Shown here in pieces: positions 25,604 through 34,108 of a stretch of 64,000 bases of DNA (the stretch's first letter is position 1; each line of letters opens with the position of its first letter). Source of the stretch: Bacteroidales bacterium (GTDB lineage Bacteria; Bacteroidota; Bacteroidia; Bacteroidales; F082); contig JAFUVT010000028.1 in NCBI GenBank assembly GCA_017477425.1, positions 17,970 through 81,969 on the forward strand, written 5' to 3'. The notes beneath the pieces were generated by a model. It was given only the letters and a program-made list of their open reading frames with translations. It was not told the origin of the DNA and searched no databases. Both the position numbers and the translations under genes were made by a program.

Positions 25604-27949
25604 TCAGAACGACAAAGTCAAACCAAAAGTGGGCAAGATGGGCAGTTGGCGCGCCACCTCGCTGGTGACCAGATTGACGTAAAACACGTTATTGCGGTTG
25701 TAAACGTTGGTCACGCTGAAATCAGCCTCAAGGGAGACCCTCTCGCTGAAGTAGAACTTGCGCTTAACGTCGAGGTCGAAACGATGGTAGGTAGGCAGAC
25801 GTCCGCCGTTCAACTCGCCATAGAGCACGCCCAACTCGCCATTGGTGGTGGTGTAGTCGAAGTTGATGCCATCTTGGAAGGAGTAGTACTCATAGAAGCC
25901 TTGCACCTGGGTGAACGGGAAGCCACTACCGAAGTTCCAGCGGCCGCTGAACTCCCACTGACGCTTCGAGCCTGCGGTGTAGGTCAGAATCAGGTTGATG
26001 TTATGGCGGCGGTCGAAGTGAGGCGGATATTTCACCAACTCAGTGCCGCTTTCGATAGCCTTTTCGTATTCCCTGTTCACAAAGCCCAAGGCATACACGG
26101 CCCACAAGTACCAGTGCTGATCTTCATATTTCAACGACACATCAAAGCCATAGGCATCGCCTGTTTCCTTGGTGAAGTCCTTCTTCAGCAGGTCGGGAAC
26201 CGAGGCATTCGTGGGGACGTCGGCGTAAATCTTGTTACGGTTGATATTGGTCAGTTGAACGAAATCTTTCCAATAGCCCTCAAGGTTGACGGTAACGTTA
26301 TCCGTCAAGTCGAACTCGCCACCCAAGATGAAATGGTTGGCTTTCTGCAAATAACTGTTGATTTCCTTACCGTTATACGTCTCAGGCAGGTTGTTGATGC
26401 CCGAAAGGAACCCGTAGAACAGGTTGACCACGTCGCGGTCGCTGGTGGCAGCCACGAAGTTTTGGGAATACATGCCAGCCGCCGCTTTCAGGCGGAATCT
26501 CTCGGTGGCGTTGTATTTAACGGCAAGACGAGGCTCGGGAGAGATGTCGGGCAGCGAAGGATAATACTGCAAACGGAAGCTAGGCTCGAGCAACAGTTTG
26601 CCCAGCACCGCCTTATACTTGGCATAGATGCCGATTTCCGTTGAGTTGACCTTATCGCTAATTTTACTGCTTCCATACACACTATAGGTGAGGTAGTCGG
26701 TCGTATAGCCCAGCATCTCAACACCATATTTCAAGGTGTTCTTGCCGATAAACTGACTGAAATCGAAACCCATATTGAAGCCATTGATCTTGCTATAGCG
26801 TTCAGGGCTATTCGCTTCGAACATACGCGAGGTATAGCTCGAGTAGGCGATGTTACCTTCTATCATCACGGGCGACTTGCCGGGAATGATAAGGAAATTG
26901 GTGCCTGCGCCAAAGGAGTTCCAGCCGAAGTCGGAGAGCGACATATAGTTGTTCACTTGGTCGTTGAACGAAAACCCGAAGAGGTTGATCTTGCTGCCAT
27001 TGGGCGCATTAAGCGAAACCTTGCCATAGATATCCTGGAAATTGAAAGGAAGTCCAGCCTCAGAGGCATAAGGATAGAGGTATTGGCTTGACTGTTCCAA
27101 ATAGGAGTTCTTCGCCGCTACAATGAACGAAACCGTGGCATCGTTGGGGTCTTTTGCCTTCTTCAAAGGACCTTCGAGCATGATTCGGGCGCCAAAGGTA
27201 TTGCCGCCGACCTTTCCAGAGATGCGTTTCTTGTTGCCATCGCGGGTCGAGATGTCCATGACGGAGGAGATACGTCCGCTGTATTCGGCACCGAAGCCCC
27301 CTGTGTAGACGTCGGCATTACGGATGATGTCGGTATCAAACACGGAGAACAAGCCTATGGAGTGGAACGGGTTGTAGACAACCATGCCATCAAGCAGCAC
27401 CTTGTTCTGGATGGGCGAACCGCCACGGATGTAGAGCTGACCGCCTTGGTCGCCAGTGAAAATGACACCTGGCACGACCTGCAAATACTGGGCAAAGTCG
27501 GCCTGACCGCCCACGCTCGGGATCTTGGTGATGGTCTTGGGCGTCACGGTAATCACGGAAGTCTTGGTCTCGGTGCGCGCCTCAATCTTGTCGGCGGTAA
27601 TGGTAACCGTCTCCAATTTCTGGCTGGTCTCCTTCAGAAAATACTTCCGGTTGATGACCTGCCCTTTCGACAGGTTGAACACCTCCGTGATGGTGTCGTA
27701 ACCTACACTCGTGATGAGCAAGGTATACCGCCCATCGGGGATGCGGTTGATATTGAAATAGCCGTTCTCATTGGTGGAGCCACCGAATGTCGTGCCTTTC
27801 AGATACACGTTGGTGAACATCATTGGCTCACCCGTCGACTCTTCGTACACGAAGCCCTTGATGCTATTGTCTTGTGCAACAGCGGCAAAGACAGTCAAGA
27901 AAAACAAGGCGATTGTCACCGACAATCTAGGGAACAAATGCTTATTCAT
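25604..27949 (-). CDS. TonB-dependent receptor
   Basis: 781 residues. Signal peptide (about 1-25, ending AVAQ), a carboxypeptidase-regulatory-like domain (about 28-110: KGFVYEESTGEPMMFTNVYLKGT, with GYYxxNI-type turn), a plug domain (about 115-235: GGQADFAQYLQVVPGVIFTGDQGGQLYIRGGSPIQNKVLLDGMVVYN), and a 22-strand outer-membrane barrel ending in FGLTLSF with a terminal aromatic residue. Takes up or binds an unknown ligand using TonB energy. No SusD homologue is adjacent, so it is not a classical polysaccharide-utilisation pair. Confidence 0.92.
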   Translation of the reverse strand: MNKHLFPRLSVTIALFFLTVFAAVAQDNSIKGFVYEESTGEPMMFTNVYLKGTTFGGSTNENGYFNINRIPDGRYTLLITSVGYDTITEVFNLSKGQVINRKYFLKETSQKLETVTITADKIEARTETKTSVITVTPKTITKIPSVGGQADFAQYLQVVPGVIFTGDQGGQLYIRGGSPIQNKVLLDGMVVYNPFHSIGLFSVFDTDIIRNADVYTGGFGAEYSGRISSVMDISTRDGNKKRISGKVGGNTFGARIMLEGPLKKAKDPNDATVSFIVAAKNSYLEQSSQYLYPYASEAGLPFNFQDIYGKVSLNAPNGSKINLFGFSFNDQVNNYMSLSDFGWNSFGAGTNFLIIPGKSPVMIEGNIAYSSYTSRMFEANSPERYSKINGFNMGFDFSQFIGKNTLKYGVEMLGYTTDYLTYSVYGSSKISDKVNSTEIGIYAKYKAVLGKLLLEPSFRLQYYPSLPDISPEPRLAVKYNATERFRLKAAAGMYSQNFVAATSDRDVVNLFYGFLSGINNLPETYNGKEINSYLQKANHFILGGEFDLTDNVTVNLEGYWKDFVQLTNINRNKIYADVPTNASVPDLLKKDFTKETGDAYGFDVSLKYEDQHWYLWAVYALGFVNREYEKAIESGTELVKYPPHFDRRHNINLILTYTAGSKRQWEFSGRWNFGSGFPFTQVQGFYEYYSFQDGINFDYTTTNGELGVLYGELNGGRLPTYHRFDLDVKRKFYFSERVSLEADFSVTNVYNRNNVFYVNLVTSEVARQLPILPTFGLTLSF

Positions 27950-28072
27950 AGTTGCGAAAAGATAACTCGTTTAAACCTTTATTAAAAAGGTGCAAAGTAA
28001 ACAAATTATCGTGGATAATCGGACATAAAATTTCAAAAAGTGAAAAAAAGTCCGCCTACTTGCCGCCACAGT

Positions 28073-28372
28073 TCAAACCACAGGCAGCTCAACCCTTTCT
28101 TTCTCAACCGATTGGGAGAAAAGCCAATGATGACTACGTTTGTTGGCCTCGTTCTGATACAAAAGCACACCTACCGCCAAAGTCGCCAGCAGCAACAATG
28201 CTTTCAGCCAGTCTTTGATAGGCAGCACAGCGATGCCGACAAAGATGAGCAACATGGGCCACAGTTTCCATGCGATGTGCCAACTGAAATGGATGACATC
28301 CAAAGAGCCCAGCAATGCCACTATGCCTATGGCGACAAAGATAATGCCGAGAAACAGGTTCCTGCTTTTCAT
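28073..28372 (-). CDS. Small membrane protein (LiaF-like/DUF5668 type)
   Basis: 99 residues from MKSRNLFLGIIFV; its ATG overlaps the TGA of the PspC gene (ATGA), which fixes the start. Three hydrophobic helices (about 6-22, 30-50 and 55-70), then a hydrophilic tail. The pattern with a Trp-rich KLWPMLLIFVGI segment matches the LiaF transmembrane domain family (DUF5668), usually coupled to PspC-type proteins in envelope-stress functions. Confidence 0.75.
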   Translation of the reverse strand: MKSRNLFLGIIFVAIGIVALLGSLDVIHFSWHIAWKLWPMLLIFVGIAVLPIKDWLKALLLLATLAVGVLLYQNEANKRSHHWLFSQSVEKERVELPVV

Positions 28373-28782
28373 GACTTCCTGTCTTTGGAGGGGAACAACA
28401 ACAGCATGCCCAACACGATCAGCAACACTGGCCAGATGGTTTCCCAGGTGAAGTTGGGCACAAACCGGTGCAGCAATGCGAGCGCACCCGTAGCAATAAG
28501 TATCAAGCCGAGCACCAAGCTGCCTTTGCTGATTTGCTTCTGTTCGGGCACCTCGATGATAGTTTGTCCGTTCTCGTCGACGATGCGTTGCGTCGAGGCG
28601 GCAGGCATCACGATCCAGAGGATGACGTAGAGCCAAAATCCCGCGCTGGCGAAGAGAAACAGGAAGGCGAATAGCACCCTCAGCAACGTCGCGTCGATGT
28701 CGAAATAGTTGGCCAATCCCGAGCACACGCCGCCAATCACCTTGTGTTGCGTGTCTCTCTCAAGTTTCTTGTTGTTTTCCAT
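28369..28782 (-). CDS. PspC domain protein
   Basis: 137 residues. PspC domain at about 8-65: DTQHKVIGGVCSGLANYFDID followed by a membrane helix ending WIVMPAAS. A linker follows, then a second hydrophobic hairpin of the DUF5668 type (about 85-130). Family knowledge: PspC-type proteins are inner-membrane components of phage-shock/envelope-stress responses. Coupled to the next gene by ATGA. No pspA or sigma factor is adjacent. Confidence 0.9.
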   Translation of the reverse strand: MENNKKLERDTQHKVIGGVCSGLANYFDIDATLLRVLFAFLFLFASAGFWLYVILWIVMPAASTQRIVDENGQTIIEVPEQKQISKGSLVLGLILIATGALALLHRFVPNFTWETIWPVLLIVLGMLLLFPSKDRKS

Positions 28783-28827
28783 GGTCTTCGTATGTTTTTA
28801 GGTTAGTTCATCGGCATCACTGCAAAA

Positions 28828-28857
28828 ATAATGCCGCACCTTTCGGCACGGCATTAT
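28828..28857 (-). terminator. Intrinsic terminator of the T9SS protein gene
   Basis: ATAATGCCG pairs with CGGCATTAT around a 12-base loop. On the minus strand it is followed by TTTTTGCA. It lies 21 bases after the stop of the T9SS-cargo gene. Confidence 0.8.
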
Positions 28858-28878
28858 GTCATAGTTTTCGGGCAACAA

Positions 28879-29634
28879 TTATTTCTTCACGACAAACTTT
28901 TCAGTCTTCACGGCTTGGCCGTTGACGAACAGGTTGCAGAAATAAATGCCTTCGTTGAGGTCGGCCACCGAGAGGGTCACCGCACCTTGCAAGCTGTTGA
29001 TTTGCTGAGTCATCACTTCCTGACCGAGCAGGTTGTAGACCGAGACGGAAGCCTTGTCGGCCGACGTCAGGCTATAGTCGAAACGAACCGTTGAGGTGGC
29101 GGGGTTCGGATAGGCATGACCGAAGTTGCAAACCACGTTTTCGACAACGCCTTCGGCATTGTAGGCAAACCAAACTTCGACGCAAGCCCTGTCGTCTTCG
29201 TTACCGAAGGGATAGGCATAGTACCTTACGATTGAGGTGCCAACGAGGAAATTAGTGGGGTCGCCCGACATTTCGGGGTCAATCTGGTGATGGAACGAAA
29301 GATCACCCACGGCGGTCGTTGCACCGGCCTCGACAGCTACTGGTCGCGGACTGACAAACACGCTAGGCGTGTAGCAGCTGCCCCAGCAAAAATAGTTCTG
29401 GGTGCCTTCAACAAGGTCGGCTTCCTCCTTTTCGATGATCACATCGATAGCTTCACCGGTCAGGTTGTGGATTTGCATGTCCTGCAACATCTCACCCCAT
29501 TCCGTGGCTTCGGTGCAGAGAACCTTCTCCCCTTGTTCGAAAACATGTCCGTTCAGTTCAAACTGCAGTGATTGAGCTGATACCCAACCCATTGCAGATA
29601 AAAACAACAGTGTAAAAATAGATTTTTTCATCAT
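28879..29634 (-). CDS. Secreted protein with T9SS sorting domain
   Basis: About 251 residues (start 29634; 29640 or 29631 are equally placed ATGs). Signal peptide ending VSAQ. The middle region, about 25-160, is an uncharacterised beta domain with LQFELNGHVFEQGEKV at its start and three Cys residues. The type A T9SS C-terminal domain begins near FGHAYPNPATSTVRFDY and ends KTEKFVVKK. Function unknown. Divergent from the Omp28-like gene, with the promoter region between. Confidence 0.82.
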   Translation of the reverse strand: MMKKSIFTLLFLSAMGWVSAQSLQFELNGHVFEQGEKVLCTEATEWGEMLQDMQIHNLTGEAIDVIIEKEEADLVEGTQNYFCWGSCYTPSVFVSPRPVAVEAGATTAVGDLSFHHQIDPEMSGDPTNFLVGTSIVRYYAYPFGNEDDRACVEVWFAYNAEGVVENVVCNFGHAYPNPATSTVRFDYSLTSADKASVSVYNLLGQEVMTQQINSLQGAVTLSVADLNEGIYFCNLFVNGQAVKTEKFVVKK

Positions 29635-29714
29635 AAACATAGTTTTAAATGATACTTTACTTGATTTTCAAACTGCAAAAATGCAAAACTTTTCTGAATC
29701 TTGCAACAAAAACA

Positions 29715-29744
29715 TTGCCATTTTTTGAAAAATATCTACTTTTG
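29715..29744 (+). promoter_or_regulatory. Promoter of the Omp28-like gene and birA
   Basis: TTG at 29715-29717 and TACTTTTG at 29737-29744, spaced by 19 bases. The start codon follows 33 bases later. Confidence 0.7.
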
Positions 29745-29777
29745 TGCAGAAAAATAAGTTTTAAAAGTAATCAAGCA

Positions 29778-31406
29778 ATGAAAAAAGTTACCATTTTCGT
29801 GGCATCGCTGATGCTGCTTTTCGCATTGAAAACCAACGCACAAAACGAGCGCATGCTGCTGCTCGAGAGTTTTACCAACACGGGTTGCGGGCCTTGCGCC
29901 TTGTACAATCCGGCCATGGATGCCTTGATTGCCGCCAATCCCGACAAGATTGTGGCCATCAAGTATCACGTTAGCTGGCCTTCTGCCAACGACCCAATGT
30001 ATTTGCACAATACAAGTGAAAACGGTGCAAGGACTAGTTATTATGGTGTGACCGCCGTTCCCCATGTGGTCATCGACGGCAATCGCTTCGACGGTGCCCC
30101 CAACCAAATCAACCAAAACATCATCAATCAGTTGCAGGCCATCGAATCGCCCGTTGAGATGCGCTTGGGATATGAAATCGACGAAGCCGCCAACACGATC
30201 ACTGTCCACGTGATGGGCCTCACTTCACAAGCGCTGACAGGCAACATCAAGCTGTATGTGGGCGTCATCGAAAAGGAAATCCACTTCAACTCGGCTCCTG
30301 GACCGAACGGTGAGCGTGACTTCTACAGCGTGATGAAGAAACTCCTGCCCAGTTCAAGCGGCGAATCATTGGGGGCACTTGAAGCCGGCGATTTCTTTGC
30401 CGCCTCCTATACTTGGGAGTTGGCCAACATCTACGACATGAGCCAAGTGAGTGCCATCGCATGGATTCAGAACACCAATACAAAAGAGGTATATCAAGCC
30501 TGTGGCGAAAGCGAGTCGTTCCAACCCTTCTTCGCCAACGAAGCATCGGTAAGCGACGTGAGCAATGTGAAGTCGACCAACTGCAGCGGCGAAGCCGAAC
30601 CCAAGGTGGTCCTCACCAACTTCGGCAGCAACACCTTGACCTCCGCCGAGTTGGAAGTGTTCGTCAACGGCGTGAAGATCAAGACCGTTCCGTGGACTGG
30701 CAACCTGCCCACCTATGTCTCGCAAACCGTCGAACTGGGCGCCATCAGTTTTGCTGTTGAAGAAGAAAACCTCCTGGAAGTGAGGATTAACAGCGTCAAC
30801 GGAGGCACCGACGAAGCGGTGTCCAACAACATTGCGTCATGCTCCATAAAAGGTGCTCCCGAGAACATCGGCAGCGTGTTGAGACTCAGCCTCCGCACCG
30901 ACACCGACCCCGAGCAGACCACATGGAAAGTGACCAACTTGAACACCGGCGAAGTCGTCCTTGAGGGCGGCCCTTATACCGAACCCAACACCATGCACAA
31001 CATCACCCTCGACATCACGGGCGACGGCTGCTACGACTTCACCATCTACGACGCAGGTGGCGACGGTTTCACTGGCGTTGGGCTCTATGGCCTGAAGGCC
31101 GGCGGTACGACACTCTTCTCAGGAAGGGAATTCACCGATAGCGAGAGCAACGAGTTCTCTTACGAAGTCACCGCCAGCACCGACGAAACACCCAGTGTCG
31201 CGACGAACATCTACCCCAACCCGACCTCGGGTATGGTCAACATCGTCGGCGAAGGCGAACAAAACGTCGTCATATATAACATGGCTGGCCAACGCGTTTT
31301 TGAAGGCGTCAGCAAGGGTTACCTGCAAATCGACATGACGGCCTATGGTGCGGGCATCTATGCCATCACAGTAGGAAACGAAACGCAAAGAATCATCGTG
31401 AGATAA
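29778..31406 (+). CDS. Omp28-related secreted thioredoxin-fold protein with T9SS sorting domain
   Basis: 542 residues from MKKVTIFVASLM, which gives a signal peptide ending TNAQ (about 21); the frame is open 43 codons further upstream but across the promoter. An Omp28/thioredoxin-like domain (about 22-170) contains FTNTGCGPCALYNP with a CxxC motif and the AVPHVVIDG cis-Pro region. Two Ig-like domains follow (about 270-480, the second with DGCYDFTIYDAGGDGFTG), then a type A T9SS domain from TNIYPNPTSGMVNIV. The CxxC suggests disulfide chemistry or folding help at the surface; this is inferred. Its stop overlaps the birA start (TAATG). Confidence 0.85.
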   Translation: MKKVTIFVASLMLLFALKTNAQNERMLLLESFTNTGCGPCALYNPAMDALIAANPDKIVAIKYHVSWPSANDPMYLHNTSENGARTSYYGVTAVPHVVIDGNRFDGAPNQINQNIINQLQAIESPVEMRLGYEIDEAANTITVHVMGLTSQALTGNIKLYVGVIEKEIHFNSAPGPNGERDFYSVMKKLLPSSSGESLGALEAGDFFAASYTWELANIYDMSQVSAIAWIQNTNTKEVYQACGESESFQPFFANEASVSDVSNVKSTNCSGEAEPKVVLTNFGSNTLTSAELEVFVNGVKIKTVPWTGNLPTYVSQTVELGAISFAVEEENLLEVRINSVNGGTDEAVSNNIASCSIKGAPENIGSVLRLSLRTDTDPEQTTWKVTNLNTGEVVLEGGPYTEPNTMHNITLDITGDGCYDFTIYDAGGDGFTGVGLYGLKAGGTTLFSGREFTDSESNEFSYEVTASTDETPSVATNIYPNPTSGMVNIVGEGEQNVVIYNMAGQRVFEGVSKGYLQIDMTAYGAGIYAITVGNETQRIIVR

Positions 31407-32203
31407 TGCTCAAATACGTTCATTTAGAGCGCATTGACTCGACCAACGCCTACCTGCAACGAATGCAATCGGATCACGACATCCGCAACTGGGTGGTGAG
31501 CGCCGACGAGCAGACGGCAGGCAAAGGAATGGGCAGCAACGGCTGGGAAAGTGAGGTGGGAAAGAACCTCACTTTCTCTTTGGCTTTGGATGTGAGTTTC
31601 CTGCCCGCCGCGAGGCAGTTCCTTCTTTCGGAAGCCGTAGCCTTGGGCTTGGTGGAGGCGTTGGATAGGGTAATCTCAGATAGCTTTGGAGGCATGTCAT
31701 TCCAAGCAGCGGCTGTGCGATTGGAATCTATGCCTTCAAAGCCTGCCGACAAATTCCAAATCAAATGGCCCAACGACATCTATTTCGGCAACCGAAAACT
31801 CGCCGGCATCCTCATCAACAGCACGATAAAAGCCGACAAGATGGATGTTTCCATCATCGGCATCGGGCTGAATGTCAACCAGATGCAATTCCAAGACTGG
31901 CCTACGCACCCGGTTTCGTTGAAAATGATCACAGGCAGAGCATACGATTTGGGACCGCTACTGGAAATGTGTGCCAAGAACATTGTCGCCCAAGTGGAAA
32001 GGCTGAAAAAAGATAGTCCCGCCATCGAGCAGGACTATCTGAATCGGCTGTTCCGTTACCGCACCTGGGCTAATTTCGTAGTGGGCGGAAAGGAAATGAA
32101 GTTGTTTATGACCGGCATCGACCCTTTCGGGAGACTCCTCCTCGTCGACGAGCAAAGCCAATCGCATTGCTTTGACATCAAGGGAATCAGATTTCTGATT
32201 TAG
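31406..32203 (+). CDS. birA: Biotin--[acetyl-CoA carboxylase] ligase, HTH-less
   Basis: 265 residues. Attaches biotin to carboxylase carrier domains. Catalytic domain only, without the N-terminal DNA-binding domain of E. coli BirA: DSTNAYL, the biotin/ATP loop AGKGMGSNGWESEVGKNLTFS, KWPNDIYFGNRKLAGILI and GIGLNVNQ. Compared with usual members there is an extra segment of about 20 residues (about 92-115) before IKWPND. Translationally coupled to the preceding gene; the stop overlaps the convergent pyrE stop. Confidence 0.93.
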   Translation: MLKYVHLERIDSTNAYLQRMQSDHDIRNWVVSADEQTAGKGMGSNGWESEVGKNLTFSLALDVSFLPAARQFLLSEAVALGLVEALDRVISDSFGGMSFQAAAVRLESMPSKPADKFQIKWPNDIYFGNRKLAGILINSTIKADKMDVSIIGIGLNVNQMQFQDWPTHPVSLKMITGRAYDLGPLLEMCAKNIVAQVERLKKDSPAIEQDYLNRLFRYRTWANFVVGGKEMKLFMTGIDPFGRLLLVDEQSQSHCFDIKGIRFLI

Positions 32204-32850
32204 GCATTCCACCTGTCGCTCCAGGCCTGCTGGTCCTTGCGCCATTCCTTCAACGACTGGACGTCGTCTTCGGTGACATACTTCTCTTCCATGGCCTTGT
32301 GGATCAGCGTCTCGTAGTTCGACAAAGTGTATAAGCAACACTCTTTCTCCTCGAAATTCTTCTTGGCAATCTCCATCTGGTAGGTAAAGATGGCCACCAT
32401 GCCCTTCACGATGGCGCCTGCCTCGCGTAAGGCATCGACAGCCATCAGGCTCGACTTGCCCGTGGAGACCAAGTCCTCTATGACCACCACCGACTGCCCG
32501 GCATTGATGACGCCTTCGATCTGGTTTTGCATCCCATGCGATTTTTTCTCGGAGCGCACATAAACGAAAGGCAGACCCAACTCTTGCGCCACCAAAGCGC
32601 CTTGGGCGATGCCACCAGTGGCCACCCCCGCGATGACATCGGGTTTGCCAAAATTCTGCACGATCTTCTCCACAAACTGCTGGCGAATATAGGTGCGCAC
32701 GGCAGGATAGGAAAGCGTCACACGGTTGTCGCAATAAATGGGGCTCTTCAGTCCCGATGCCCAAGTGAAAGGAGCTTTCGGACTGAGTTTCACGGCCTTG
32801 ATCTGCAAGAGATGCTGGGCCAACGTCAATGCTGAATCGTCGTATTTCAT
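32200..32850 (-). CDS. pyrE: Orotate phosphoribosyltransferase
   Basis: 216 residues. Joins orotate to PRPP to give OMP in pyrimidine synthesis. Visible: SPKAPFTWASGLKSPIYCDNR at the N-terminus, the YVRSEKKSHG flexible loop, and the PRPP motif VVVIEDLVSTGKSS (about 123-136). Length is standard. Convergent with birA and divergent from the NUDIX gene. Confidence 0.95.
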   Translation of the reverse strand: MKYDDSALTLAQHLLQIKAVKLSPKAPFTWASGLKSPIYCDNRVTLSYPAVRTYIRQQFVEKIVQNFGKPDVIAGVATGGIAQGALVAQELGLPFVYVRSEKKSHGMQNQIEGVINAGQSVVVIEDLVSTGKSSLMAVDALREAGAIVKGMVAIFTYQMEIAKKNFEEKECCLYTLSNYETLIHKAMEEKYVTEDDVQSLKEWRKDQQAWSDRWNA

Positions 32851-32857
32851 AAAGTTG

Positions 32858-32865
32858 TATATTTG
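32858..32865 (+). promoter_or_regulatory. Promoter -7 box of the NUDIX gene
   Basis: TATATTTG, 33 bases before the ATG at 32899. An apparent TTG start at 32863 lies inside this box, so it is not used. Confidence 0.65.
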
Positions 32866-32898
32866 TCGCCTGAATTAAACTTCAAAAAACGGCTACAA

Positions 32899-33525
32899 AT
32901 GTACAAGATTTTTCACGAAAACAAGGCATTGATTTTCCCGAAAATTGATGGCGACGAACTCACTTTCAACATAACACCACAAGAATCAGACAGATATGAC
33001 GCCGAACTTTTGTGCGATTTTTTACCCGACTGGCTTGCCGAGCGCGACCCATCCGACACCTTTATCCACGAAGTGGGCGAAATCGCCTTGGCTTTGGCGT
33101 TAGACGAGACTTTCAAAATGGCACCTGCGGCAGGTGGCGTCGTGATGGTCGATGGAAAGCTGGTGAGCATCGTCCGCAAAGGCATCCCCGACTTGCCCAA
33201 AGGCCACATTGAAAAAGGTGAAACGCCCGAAGAGACCGCCATGCGCGAGGTTGAGGAAGAGACGGGCATTGGCAAGTTGCAGATCGTCAGACCTTTGCCT
33301 TCCACTTGGCATTGCTATTTCGAGCATGACGTATGGAAGCTGAAGCGCACCTATTGGTATTTGATGAGTACCACGGAGCACATCCAACCCATGCCCCAGA
33401 CCGAAGAGGGTATCAGCGAAATAAAACTCGTTGGTTCTGAGGAGATTGAAATGTTTTTGAAAGAAACTTTCCGTTCGATAAGCGAAATTTTGGGCAAAGA
33501 TTTGCGTCAGGTCGCGGCGAAATGA
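32899..33525 (+). CDS. NUDIX hydrolase
   Basis: 208 residues from MYKIFHENKALIF. NUDIX box GHIEKGETPEETAMREVEEETGI at about 101-123 fits Gx5Ex7REUxEExGU. An N-terminal extension of about 75 residues (with DRYDAELLCDFLPDWL) precedes the NUDIX fold. It hydrolyses a nucleoside-diphosphate-linked compound; the substrate cannot be read. Directly upstream of coaD, whose promoter overlaps this gene's stop. Confidence 0.9.
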   Translation: MYKIFHENKALIFPKIDGDELTFNITPQESDRYDAELLCDFLPDWLAERDPSDTFIHEVGEIALALALDETFKMAPAAGGVVMVDGKLVSIVRKGIPDLPKGHIEKGETPEETAMREVEEETGIGKLQIVRPLPSTWHCYFEHDVWKLKRTYWYLMSTTEHIQPMPQTEEGISEIKLVGSEEIEMFLKETFRSISEILGKDLRQVAAK

Positions 33526-33533
33526 TACTTTTG
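33526..33533 (+). promoter_or_regulatory. Promoter -7 box of coaD
   Basis: TACTTTTG directly after the NUDIX stop codon. The start codon is 78 bases downstream, with a repeat pair in the leader. Confidence 0.6.
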
Positions 33534-33540
33534 CAGCCGC

Positions 33541-33596
33541 GTTTCGACAGACTCAACGACCGCTTAAAGGTCCCTGAGCTTGTCGAAGGGCCCGAC
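33541..33596. repeat. Inverted pair of TTCGACAGGCTC-type repeats in the coaD leader
   Basis: GTTTCGACAGACTCAACGACC then GGTCCCTGAGCTTGTCGAAGGGCC, separated by CGCTTAAA-type spacer. The halves are inverted and could form a hairpin (TTCGACAG with CTTGTCGAA) in the mRNA leader. Same family as 2089, 19288 and 48574. Confidence 0.85.
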
Positions 33597-33611
33597 TTAA
33601 TAGATAAACCT

Positions 33612-34082
33612 ATGAAAAGAATAGCCGTATTCCCAGGTTCCTTCGACCCCATCACCTTGGGGCATCGCAGCATCGTTCTCCGCGCCTTGCCCATGTTCGA
33701 CGAAATCTATGTCGCCGTCGGCATCAACATGGAGAAGCGTTCCACTTTTGAGCTTCAAGACCGCATCAAATGGTGCGAGGCCGTCTTCAAGGATTATCCG
33801 CAAGTGAAGGTGGAGAGCTATCAAGGCCTCACTGCCGACTTCTGCAAGAAAGTGGGTGCCAACACCATCATCCGTGGCCTGCGCTGCGGCAGCGACTTCG
33901 AGTACGAAAACATGATTGGCCACGCCAACAAGCGCCTCCACCCCGAGTTGGAGACCATCTTCCTCCTCACTGAGAGCGAGCTGGTAGGCGTGTCGTCGAG
34001 CGTCGTGCGCGATATTTATAAGAATGGCGGCGATGTGTCGAAGTTCATGCCCGAAGAAGTGATGTTGCCAGCAAGGCAATAA
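33612..34082 (+). CDS. coaD: Phosphopantetheine adenylyltransferase
   Basis: 156 residues from MKRIAVFPGSFDPITLGH, the standard start and length; the open frame extends upstream only through repeat DNA. TxGH nucleotidyltransferase motif at TLGH (about 15-18), then GLRCGSDFEYENMI and the late LTESELVGVSSSVVRD motif. Converts phosphopantetheine to dephospho-CoA, the step before CoaE, which is also in this window. Promoter at 33526-33533 with a repeat hairpin in the leader. Confidence 0.96.
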   Translation: MKRIAVFPGSFDPITLGHRSIVLRALPMFDEIYVAVGINMEKRSTFELQDRIKWCEAVFKDYPQVKVESYQGLTADFCKKVGANTIIRGLRCGSDFEYENMIGHANKRLHPELETIFLLTESELVGVSSSVVRDIYKNGGDVSKFMPEEVMLPARQ

Positions 34083-34108
34083 ACCCGACCATTCCTCGTT
34101 TTCAAGCT

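Noticed and set aside
27661..27690. TTCGACAGGTTGAACACC resembling the TTCGACAGGCTC repeat in the TonB receptor gene
   Set aside because: It encodes the ordinary FNLSKGQV segment of the regulatory-like domain and matches only the core; probably coincidence.
33522..33611. N-terminal extension of CoaD through the repeat region
   Set aside because: The MKRIAVFPGSFDP start at 33612 gives the standard length; the extension is translated repeat DNA.
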